NCBI GenBank assembly: GCA_026986305.1
Contig: JALSOU010000021.1
Coordinates: 1 to 5,050 of the forward strand
DNA length: 5,050 bases
Direction: 5' to 3'
Origin: Thermoplasmata archaeon
Lineage (GTDB): Archaea; Thermoplasmatota; Thermoplasmata; WALJ01
Shown here piece by piece: positions 1-5,050 of the stretch. The notes under the pieces are model-generated. The model saw only the letters and a list, made by a program, of their open reading frames with translations. It had not been told where the DNA came from and did not search any database. The position numbers and the translations under genes were made by a program. Every line of letters starts with the position of its first letter. Position 1 is the first letter of the stretch.

Positions 1-547
1 CAACGCTGCGGGGGCATGGTCTGCAAAGATCGGTGAGATGGTCGGAGTGGATATGCCAAACAAACCTTACAGGCATGAGATTCTGGCAACAGAGCACATG
101 GAGCCATGGCTTAAACCGATGATAATATCCTTCCATACAGGCATATATTTCAGCCAGAGCCACGACGGTGAGATCGTAGGCGGAATAGGGGATCCTAATG
201 AGCCGAGCTCCTTTAACACAAAATCCAGCCTAGAATTTCTGGAAAGATTCGCCACTGTTGCTGTGAGGTATATTCCAATGATGAGGAAATTGAAGGTGAT
301 GAGGCAGTGGGCAGGGCTTTATGATGTCACTCCGGATGCCCGTCCAATTCTAGGACCTGTTGATGAGCTTCCCGGCTTCATACAGGCCAACGGATACAGC
401 GGACATGGATTCATGATACATCCCATGGTGACTAAGCTTCTGGCCGAGTACATAATAGATGGAAAAACTAGCATAGACATAGAGCCGCTGAATCTGAGAA
501 GGTTCAAAACAGGAGAGATAGTTCAAGAAGCCAATGTGGTTGGCTAA
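1..547 (+). CDS. FAD-dependent oxidoreductase, DAO / sarcosine oxidase beta-like, C-terminal part (5' truncated by window edge)
   Basis: The reading frame is open from base 2 (N-A-A-G-A-W-S-A-K) to TAA at 545-547, giving about 181 residues. The Met at 38 is internal: the residues before it (NAAGAWS, then KIGEMVG) are the typical DAO-family segment where the FAD domain leads into the substrate domain. Later family marks are GLYDVTPDARPILGP (about residues 105-119), NGYSGHGFMIHP, which packs on the flavin, and a closing PLNLRRF. The N-terminal GxGxxG dinucleotide fold lies left of the window. Relatives oxidise secondary or N-methyl amines (sarcosine, proline, dimethylglycine) in the cytosol or at the membrane, either alone or as the beta subunit of a complex. 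The substrate cannot be decided from this half. It converges on the minus-strand operon with no spacer. Family assignment is firm; substrate is unknown. Confidence 0.9.
   Translation, partial: NAAGAWSAKIGEMVGVDMPNKPYRHEILATEHMEPWLKPMIISFHTGIYFSQSHDGEIVGGIGDPNEPSSFNTKSSLEFLERFATVAVRYIPMMRKLKVMRQWAGLYDVTPDARPILGPVDELPGFIQANGYSGHGFMIHPMVTKLLAEYIIDGKTSIDIEPLNLRRFKTGEIVQEANVVG
529..545. other. Small inverted repeat at the convergent gene junction (possible hairpin)
   Basis: AGCCAA (529-534) and TTGGCT (540-545) form a perfect 6-bp stem with a 5-base loop TGTGG. It covers the last codons and first stop base of the plus-strand oxidoreductase gene and lies just past the stop of the minus-strand RaSEA gene. 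No run of T follows on the plus strand. On the minus strand the only nearby T run (555-559) lies before the hairpin, inside RaSEA. It therefore does not look like a classical intrinsic terminator, and archaeal termination relies mainly on T tracts rather than hairpins. It may mark 3' end formation or be chance. Confidence 0.3.
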
Positions 548-1552
548 TCACACGAAAAATCGGTTGATATCCTGTATATCCATGTATTCCTTCCATTCCT
601 CTATGCACTCGCAGAAAAGTCCCTGAAATACAGAGAGGTCCTGGGTCAAAGAGAAGTCCTCTATGGCTTTAAGCACCTTTTTATCGCATTTTCCGCAGTT
701 GTGCGCTCCTCTTTTCATTCCACCTGCAGTGGGCCATGAGACCAGCCTCACATCCCCTATCTTCGGCTTTGCCCTTTTTATGACCTCTACCACCGACCAG
801 AGCCACGGCACCCTGTATTCCCTCCTTCTCCATAGGTGATGGACAAGGGTGTGGCTCTGGATGTTCACGGGATTCAGTGAGATTTCTTTTGAATAGCGGG
901 ACGCGAAGATGATGGAGTTGACAGCATCCTCTATGGCCTCTCTCTCGGTCATAAACGGTGGTTTCAGAAGGATGTATGTTTTGAGCGGGATTCCCATGCT
1001 TTTAAGCACTTCAGCAGCTCTGACATAGTCCTTAACCCTGAAGCTCTTGTTTATCTTGTGTTCCAGCACATAATCGCTTGAGCTCTCCAGACCTATGGCT
1101 ATTTCCAGATTCTCCTGATATATATCTTGAAGGTTTTTTTCAACTATGAATTCGGGCAGGGACTCAACTATCAGGCGCTCCGCACCCTCAAAGCTCCTTA
1201 TTATTCTGGACTGCATCTCAGGAGATATCTCGTTCGGGTCCAGAAAGCTTCCTGAGGTGAAAATCTTCACAACCTTCTCTCCCTTATATTTTTTCATGGC
1301 CTTTTCCAGCTGTTTCTCCATGGCTTTATCAGGAACTTTTTCCATGCGTGCATCGTTTATGTATCCGCACATGCTGCAACCTGAGTGGAGCGCCCAGTAA
1401 CATCCCCTTGTCCTCAGTATGAGAACGAAGGCTTCCACCACCTTCCCTCTGGACACATCCTTCTCAGTCCACATGGCTATGGGCCTTTCCTCGTCGAATT
1501 CCCTAGGTTTATCCGGTCTCAGAGACCTTATAAGATCCTGCAATTCGCTCAT
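548..1552 (-). CDS. raSEA: Archaeosine biosynthesis radical SAM enzyme RaSEA
   Basis: The 334-residue product matches RaSEA, the lyase that works with ArcS: ArcS attaches lysine to preQ0 at position 15 of tRNA, and RaSEA cleaves the adduct to leave the formamidine of archaeosine (G+). This stabilises the tRNA elbow. The radical SAM cluster is LRTRGCYW...GCSMCGY with Cys51, Cys59 and Cys62 (C-x7-C-x2-C), the spacing I associate with this family. Further segments are FTSGSFLDPNEI (98-109), ESLPEF (130-135), GLESSSD (154-160), LLKPPFMTE (195-203) and SLNPVNIQ (225-232). The C-terminal part carries four more cysteines in HNCGKC (Cys286, Cys289) and FCEC (Cys314, Cys316), a possible second metal site (inference). 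The ATG at 1552 is one base after the upstream methyltransferase stop, with GAGGTGA just before it. It is the last gene of the operon, and ArcS is not in the window. Confidence 0.9.
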   Translation of the reverse strand: MSELQDLIRSLRPDKPREFDEERPIAMWTEKDVSRGKVVEAFVLILRTRGCYWALHSGCSMCGYINDARMEKVPDKAMEKQLEKAMKKYKGEKVVKIFTSGSFLDPNEISPEMQSRIIRSFEGAERLIVESLPEFIVEKNLQDIYQENLEIAIGLESSSDYVLEHKINKSFRVKDYVRAAEVLKSMGIPLKTYILLKPPFMTEREAIEDAVNSIIFASRYSKEISLNPVNIQSHTLVHHLWRRREYRVPWLWSVVEVIKRAKPKIGDVRLVSWPTAGGMKRGAHNCGKCDKKVLKAIEDFSLTQDLSVFQGLFCECIEEWKEYMDIQDINRFFV

Positions 1553-1560
1553 TTCACCTC
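1553..1560 (-). promoter_or_regulatory. Ribosome binding site for RaSEA, inside the end of the methyltransferase gene
   Basis: On the minus strand GAGGTGAA directly precedes the RaSEA ATG (1552-1550), with four bases between GAGG and ATG. GAGG and the TGA stop of the methyltransferase share this stretch: AGG AAG AGG TGA encodes R-K-R-stop. Only one base separates that stop from the RaSEA start, so a terminating ribosome is already in place for the next start. Confidence 0.75.
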
Positions 1561-2183
1561 TTCCTGAATGCTATGGAGTAAACCATTCCTCCGTAGAACT
1601 TTGAGATATAGATTACCTTTGCCCTCTTTCTCACATATCCCACTATGTCCCTGTCAAAATGCGTCCTTCCGAAGAGCTTTGCCACAGGAACGAGGAGCGC
1701 ATGGCCTATCTTCGCCCATAATTTCTCTGGCTTTCCTGTATCCAATATCACAGCGATGCCATCATCCTTCAGAACCCTAAGCATCTCATCTATAGCCCTC
1801 TGATAATCAGGTATGGTTGTCAGGGAGAATGTGCTTATCACCCTGTCTATGCTCCCGCTCTTAAAAGGGAGCTTTTCAACATCCCCTCTTATCAGGGTGA
1901 GAGCGCTTATGCCATGTTTTTTCCCCCTTTTTTCCGCAATTTTCAGCATCTTTTTCGATATATCTATGCCGATTATCTCCTCAGGACCATTTTCAGCTAT
2001 CCATGGAAGTATGAGACCGCTTCCGCTCGCTATGTCCACTACCCTCTGGCCTTCCTTTATATCAAGCATATCTATGGCGTGCTTCCTCCACCTCTTTTCC
2101 GCAGATCCGAGTACGGGAAATGTGTCGAGAAAATCGTAGAAATAGCTGAATTTGTCATACCTCTTTTCCACTTTCTCCCTCAT
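1554..2183 (-). CDS. Class I SAM-dependent methyltransferase, UbiE/MenG-like
   Basis: The 209-residue product has the seven-strand Rossmann methyltransferase layout. An N-terminal RYDKFSYFYD...RWRK segment (8-34) resembles the YD...WR entry of UbiE/COQ5 proteins. Motif I is VVDIASGSG (48-56); its D-x-A-x-G-x-G form, with Ala in place of the first Gly, is usual in UbiE. The ribose-binding acid is Asp74 in GIDIS, GDVEKLPF (100-107) follows, then DRVISTFSLTTIPD (113-126) and the motif III region LRVLKDDGIAVILDTGKP (135-152). The C-terminus FYGGMVYSIAFRK also recalls UbiE. UbiE methylates the ring of prenylated quinones, and an upstream gene of this operon makes the prenyl chain, so a demethylquinone substrate is plausible but only inferred. 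A lipid or small-molecule substrate is equally possible. The ATG abuts the protease stop (TAGATG). Fold is certain; substrate unknown. Confidence 0.85.
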   Translation of the reverse strand: MREKVEKRYDKFSYFYDFLDTFPVLGSAEKRWRKHAIDMLDIKEGQRVVDIASGSGLILPWIAENGPEEIIGIDISKKMLKIAEKRGKKHGISALTLIRGDVEKLPFKSGSIDRVISTFSLTTIPDYQRAIDEMLRVLKDDGIAVILDTGKPEKLWAKIGHALLVPVAKLFGRTHFDRDIVGYVRKRAKVIYISKFYGGMVYSIAFRKR

Positions 2184-2195
2184 CTACCACCACCA
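2184..2195 (-). promoter_or_regulatory. Weak G-rich translation start context of the methyltransferase, encoding the WWW tail of PSH
   Basis: On the minus strand TGGTGGTGGTAG runs straight into the methyltransferase ATG (2183-2181). The three TGG codons encode the final Trp-Trp-Trp of PSH, and TAG is its stop. GGTGG resembles GGAGG with one mismatch and lies very close to the start, so as a Shine-Dalgarno site it is poor. Start-stop contact (TAGATG) suggests re-initiation by the ribosome that has just translated PSH. Confidence 0.4.
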
Positions 2196-3134
2196 TACCA
2201 CGCCGTAGAGAGGGTTTCCTGTTATGATATAGGAGGCGATGAGATATCCAGCTATGGCTCCGCTGTTCAGGAAGGGCAGTCCTGCCTGAGCCCTCCCCTT
2301 CATTACGAATCTCAGCAACACCAGATATCCGATAAAGGATCCTGCTATGGCTGATAGAGCTATGGGAAGATTATATGGCGGCGATGAGTTGAGATATATG
2401 GATGCTGAGAGTATGCCGGGTATGATTATATCTCCGAGGCCCATGAAAAGAGCGTCTCTTTCCCCCCTCCCTTCAGACCCTCGCGATTCTTTTTCTATCT
2501 TTATGGTATCCTTCACGAATGAATAGCTCTTTTTCTTCGGAGCTACCAGTATTATGGGGAGTTTTGTCTCTAAAACCGTATCTGCAAGGTCTATCATGTG
2601 CTTCGTGCGGTAGACTGATATGAAATCATATACTGCCATTATTGACAATAGAATCAGAGAAGGCAGGACTCCGAAGGAGAGGCCGAATATGGCTATGCTA
2701 CCGGCACCCATGATTATTCCCGCAGTATCCACCACATACCACTCAGGGTTGACTATCAAGGCGCCTGCTATTATAGTCCCCGAGGCAAGGGCTATGGAAA
2801 AAGGTATGTCAACAAAAAGTCCGGGATAACCGAAAACTATGGGGATGGCGCGGTAAATCAGGGGATAGAGGGCGAAAACTATGGTTGCCCAGACAGAAAA
2901 GACCATGAACCATTTTATTATGGAATCTTTTCCTTTTTTTGCAATCCAGAGGAATATTGCAGTAAATACAATTATTATAACCACATAATACAGTGGATTC
3001 ACAGGGTTGTTAGGGTCCTTAAAAGCCCTGTAATCCTCGGGATAAAGCGGGATTATCGCAAGAGCCGTGAGCTGTGTGATGAGGTATGAAAATGCCATTA
3101 TGAGAGCGGGTCTGTAGACCCTGCCCTCAGCCAT
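2184..3134 (-). CDS. psh: Presenilin-family intramembrane aspartyl protease PSH (archaeal signal peptide peptidase-like)
   Basis: The 316-residue, highly hydrophobic protein has about nine membrane segments, near residues 10-29, 49-65, 74-97, 106-128, 136-155, 157-174, 231-248, 256-277 and 286-305. The two catalytic aspartates are present: Tyr-Asp (AVYDFIS, Asp170) in segment 6 and GLGD (Asp235) in segment 7. The presenilin PAL motif in segment 9 appears as GLPFLNSG (Pro287-Phe-Leu289). This order identifies the archaeal presenilin/SPP homologues, which cut substrate helices within the membrane; natural archaeal substrates are largely unknown. The loop between segments 6 and 7 (about 176-229) is hydrophilic and charged (KIEKESRGSEGRGER), and the protein ends in Trp-Trp-Trp. 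The start is either ATG at 3134, whose A is the last base of the upstream TGA, or GTG at 3137, one residue longer. The GGAGG at 3143-3147 is 8 bases from ATG and 5 from GTG, so ATG is preferred. Confidence 0.93.
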   Translation of the reverse strand: MAEGRVYRPALIMAFSYLITQLTALAIIPLYPEDYRAFKDPNNPVNPLYYVVIIIVFTAIFLWIAKKGKDSIIKWFMVFSVWATIVFALYPLIYRAIPIVFGYPGLFVDIPFSIALASGTIIAGALIVNPEWYVVDTAGIIMGAGSIAIFGLSFGVLPSLILLSIMAVYDFISVYRTKHMIDLADTVLETKLPIILVAPKKKSYSFVKDTIKIEKESRGSEGRGERDALFMGLGDIIIPGILSASIYLNSSPPYNLPIALSAIAGSFIGYLVLLRFVMKGRAQAGLPFLNSGAIAGYLIASYIITGNPLYGVVWWW

Positions 3135-4120
3135 CACTTATTCCTCCGGATAACATAGTCCACGAGGTCCAGTAAGGCTTCTTTCTCTTCGCCATCTTCC
3201 AGAACATTCAGGGCATTTTTAGCCTTCTCAGCATATTCAAGGGCCAGATTTTCAGCATCCTCTATGGCTCCAACCTTCTCCATGAGCGCTATCGCCTCTT
3301 TTACCTCTTCCTCACTTGCGCTCTCATTTCCAAGTATGCTGAGGAATCTCTCTTTATCCTCGCCTTCAAGCCTATTAATTGCATATAGAACCATCAGGGT
3401 CTTTTTCCCGTTCCTTATGTCGCTTCCCACAGGCTTTCCAAGGGTTTCTTCATCTGCTCTCAGGTCAAGGTAGTCATCCCATATCTGGAAGGCAAGCCCC
3501 ATGTATTTTCCGTATTCAGCCATCTTTTCATAGATCTCAGGAGGAGCCCCAGCTATCCTAGCTCCGTTTTTTGCGGCGTTTATGAACATGAGAGCCGTCT
3601 TTTTCTCAATCATCTCAAGGTATTCCTCAGGGCTTATGTCCATGCGCTCCTCAAAGTCCATGTCCATCTGCTGCCCCTCAGCTATTCCAAGAACCATGGA
3701 GGAAACATCCTCAAGGATATCTCTCAGAACATCGTCGGAAACATCAATCCTTGACAGTATGTTGAAAGCGAGGGCAAACATAGCATCTCCTGCATTTATG
3801 GCCATTGCCTCGTCAAAGACCACATGCACTGTCTTAACCCCTCTCCTCAGCTCATCCCTATCCATTATGTCGTCGTGAACAAGGGTGAAGTTATGAATTA
3901 TCTCCAGAGCTATTCCAAAAGGGAGCGCTCTTTTCCCCTCTCCTTTCTTAACAGCATCCGCACTTATCATGGCCAGAGCTGGCCTAAGCCTCTTTCCACC
4001 TGCTGACGGCAGATGCTCCATGGCCTTCCTGAGCCTTTGCTGGCCCACTATCTCAAAGCTTTTTCTCAGTTCCGATTCAATCTCCTCTTTTCTAAGGGCT
4101 ATGGCCGTTTTTATGTCCAA
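3134..4120 (-). CDS. Polyprenyl diphosphate synthase, probable geranylgeranyl diphosphate (C20) synthase
   Basis: The 328-residue trans-prenyltransferase condenses DMAPP or an allylic diphosphate with IPP to build the C20 chain of archaeal ether lipids. All key motifs are present: GGKRLRP (41-47) for IPP binding, the first Asp-rich motif DDIMD (83-87) followed by RRG (92-94), KT at 174-175, the second motif DDYLD (215-219), and GKPVGSDIRNGKKT (228-241). The first motif has no two-residue insertion, and Phe78 lies five residues before it with Thr79 next. This is the pattern known from archaeal type I GGPP synthases, where the bulky residue caps the chain at C20; the product length is thus inferred. 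The start is TTG at 4120, seven bases after a full GGAGGTG site; the next Met is at residue 34, too late since it would shorten the N-terminal helix and leave the site unused. It starts two bases after the fni stop. Confidence 0.93.
   Translation of the reverse strand: MDIKTAIALRKEEIESELRKSFEIVGQQRLRKAMEHLPSAGGKRLRPALAMISADAVKKGEGKRALPFGIALEIIHNFTLVHDDIMDRDELRRGVKTVHVVFDEAMAINAGDAMFALAFNILSRIDVSDDVLRDILEDVSSMVLGIAEGQQMDMDFEERMDISPEEYLEMIEKKTALMFINAAKNGARIAGAPPEIYEKMAEYGKYMGLAFQIWDDYLDLRADEETLGKPVGSDIRNGKKTLMVLYAINRLEGEDKERFLSILGNESASEEEVKEAIALMEKVGAIEDAENLALEYAEKAKNALNVLEDGEEKEALLDLVDYVIRRNK
3143..3147 (-). promoter_or_regulatory. Ribosome binding site for PSH, inside the end of the GGPP synthase gene
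   Basis: GGAGG on the minus strand lies within CGG AGG AAT AAG TGA, which encodes the synthase C-terminus R-R-N-K-stop. It stands 8 bases before ATG at 3134 and 5 bases before GTG at 3137. The synthase stop overlaps the ATG start by one base (TGATG), so translation of the two genes is probably coupled. Confidence 0.75.
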
Positions 4121-4122
4121 AT

Positions 4123-5050
4123 TTACACCTCCATCTGCTCAAACCAGTCTCTAAGTGCTCCGTGCACTATGAACCTTGAGTTCCTTAGGGATTGCACATT
4201 TCTCGCACCTAAAAGGAACATAGCCACTTTGAGCTCATTCATTATCCCTTCAATCTCCTTCATCACCGCCTCAGGCGATTCCATGGCAGGTTTAAGCAAC
4301 CTTCTCGCAATTCCTGCTGCAGAAGCACCTAAAACAAGGGCTTTTGCCACATCAAGCCCGTTTCTTATGCCTCCTGTGGCTATTATCGGCAGGCCCACTG
4401 AAGCCTCTATAATGGATGCTGGAGTTGGAATTCCCCAGTCCCAGAACAGTCTTCCTAAATTGGCTTTCTCCTCATTTCCCTGCTCCAGCGCTCTGTAATA
4501 CTCCACAGCTGAGAAACTCGTTCCGCTAAGACCGCCAACATCTATTCCCATGACTCCTGCTCTTTTCAGCTTTATGGCCACGCTTCTGGATATTCCTGCC
4601 CCAGTTTCCTTAACTATTACTGGAAATCTTCTGGAAAGCACGGATATCGCGCTTATGACTCCCTCAGCCCTTAAATCTCCTTCGGGCTGCACGGCTTCCT
4701 GAAGATAATTGAGATGCACAGCCAGAATGTCCGCATCAATCATTATAAAAAGCCTCTCTATCTCCTTATCGCTTATCCCCTTCCTCTTTTTCTGGTTTAT
4801 GAGCTGTGGAGCCCCTATGTTCCCTATAAGCAGGGGTATCCTGTGCTCCTTAACCACTGAGTATGTCTCAAACAGCTCAGGGCTTTCAAGCCCCGCTCTC
4901 TGGCTTCCTACACCCATTCCTATGCCCAGCTTTTCCGCCGCTATTGCCAGATTCTCATTTATCCTCTTTCCAAGAGGTGTGCCGCCTGTCATCCCTGAGA
5001 TTATTATGGGAGCGTTCAGCTTTATTCCGAAAAGGTCTGTGCTCAGATCT
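4123..5050 (-). CDS. fni: Type 2 isopentenyl-diphosphate delta-isomerase (FMN-dependent), N-terminus cut by window edge
   Basis: This TIM-barrel flavoenzyme interconverts IPP and DMAPP using reduced FMN and Mg2+, supplying the starter for the synthase encoded next. The frame stays open to the right edge (D-L-S-T-D-L-F-G-I-K-L-N-A-P, then IIISG before the Met at 4992), so that Met is internal. About 308 residues are seen; judged by family length, roughly 45 are missing. Counting that Met as 1, marks are MTGG (1-4), GMGVGSQRA (25-33), GNIGAPQL (57-64), HLNYLQEAVQPEGD (93-106) with the Gln98/Glu99 pair expected at the Mg-diphosphate site, VKETGAGIS (127-135), DVGGLSGTSF (151-160, flavin phosphate region), FWDWGIPTP (183-191) and ATGGIRNG (205-212). 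In many archaea fni sits with mevalonate or isopentenyl phosphate kinase genes, which may lie to the right. It is first of the genes visible in this operon. Confidence 0.95.
   Translation of the reverse strand, partial: DLSTDLFGIKLNAPIIISGMTGGTPLGKRINENLAIAAEKLGIGMGVGSQRAGLESPELFETYSVVKEHRIPLLIGNIGAPQLINQKKRKGISDKEIERLFIMIDADILAVHLNYLQEAVQPEGDLRAEGVISAISVLSRRFPVIVKETGAGISRSVAIKLKRAGVMGIDVGGLSGTSFSAVEYYRALEQGNEEKANLGRLFWDWGIPTPASIIEASVGLPIIATGGIRNGLDVAKALVLGASAAGIARRLLKPAMESPEAVMKEIEGIMNELKVAMFLLGARNVQSLRNSRFIVHGALRDWFEQMEV
4126..4132 (-). promoter_or_regulatory. Strong ribosome binding site that decides the TTG start of the GGPP synthase
   Basis: GGAGGTG on the minus strand is a complete match to the usual archaeal anti-Shine-Dalgarno complement. 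It lies within ATG GAG GTG TAA, the M-E-V-stop end of the isomerase gene. From GGAGG to the TTG at 4120-4118 there are seven bases (TGTAAAT), an ideal spacing. No ATG or GTG offers a better fit, so the TTG is accepted as start. Confidence 0.8.

Noticed and set aside
38..547. Met at position 38 as the true start of the left-end oxidoreductase.
   Set aside because: The frame is open upstream to the window edge and those residues (NAAGAWS) match the DAO family, so the Met is internal.
1133..1141. A-AAA-AAC slippery heptamer in correct phase for -1 frameshifting inside RaSEA (codons for E138-K139-N140).
   Set aside because: The gene reads through intact to its normal stop with the radical SAM core and C-terminus in one frame. 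A -1 shift would only give a truncated protein, and Glu-Lys-Asn codons in an A-rich archaeal gene produce this heptamer easily.
1813..2354. Two overlapping plus-strand open frames opposite the methyltransferase and PSH genes.
   Set aside because: The composition is that of an antisense shadow, there is no ribosome binding site or family motif, and the minus-strand genes are certain.
4013..4498. A 161-codon open frame on the plus strand opposite the isomerase and synthase genes.
   Set aside because: It spans two well-supported genes antisense, its protein has no recognisable domain, and its Ser/Phe/Leu-rich composition is what the reverse of these genes gives.
548..5050. Frequent recurrence of CTATGGC-like words on the plus strand, which could suggest a dispersed repeat.
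   Set aside because: The copies fall in coding sequence, have no constant spacing or flanks, and follow from heavy use of GCC/GCT-ATA (Ala-Ile) and similar codon pairs on the minus strand.

Overview
The window reads as archaeal chromosome and is almost entirely coding. The main evidence for Archaea is an archaeosine-type radical SAM enzyme (RaSEA), an archaeal presenilin-like intramembrane protease, and a flavin-type (type 2) isopentenyl diphosphate isomerase next to a geranylgeranyl diphosphate synthase. That enzyme pair supplies the C20 chains of ether lipids. Frequent ATA (Ile) and AGA/AGG (Arg) codons and strong Shine-Dalgarno sites (GGAGGTG) fit this. RaSEA points to the euryarchaeal side, and Thermoplasmatota is a guess only. 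No mobile element, CRISPR array, tRNA or rRNA gene was seen, and no stretch longer than a few bases lies outside a gene.

Layout. Positions 1-547 (+ strand) hold the C-terminal part of an FAD-dependent oxidoreductase of the DAO/sarcosine oxidase beta type, which enters from the left edge. Positions 548-5050 (- strand) hold five genes packed as one apparent operon, transcribed right to left: type 2 IPP isomerase (fni, start beyond the right edge), GGPP synthase (TTG start), presenilin-family protease PSH, UbiE-like class I methyltransferase, and RaSEA. Junctions are +2 nt, a 1-nt overlap (TGATG), 0 nt (TAGATG) and +1 nt (TGAaATG). In each case the ribosome binding site of the next gene lies inside the last codons of the gene before it, so translational coupling is likely. 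The operon promoter must lie to the right of the window. The left-end gene and the operon converge with stop codons directly abutting (547/548), and a small 6-bp hairpin sits on that junction.

How the genes may work together. Fni and the synthase make DMAPP and GGPP for membrane lipids and possibly for quinone side chains. The methyltransferase could act on a prenylated product such as a demethylquinone, which is inference. PSH cleaves membrane helices, and RaSEA finishes archaeosine at tRNA position 15. The last three have no known biochemical link to isoprenoid synthesis. The mixed operon is the most unusual feature here, but it may simply be a growth or housekeeping cluster. I found no convincing new system. 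The points worth a second look are the presenilin protease inside an isoprenoid operon and the coding/ribosome-binding overlap at all four junctions.
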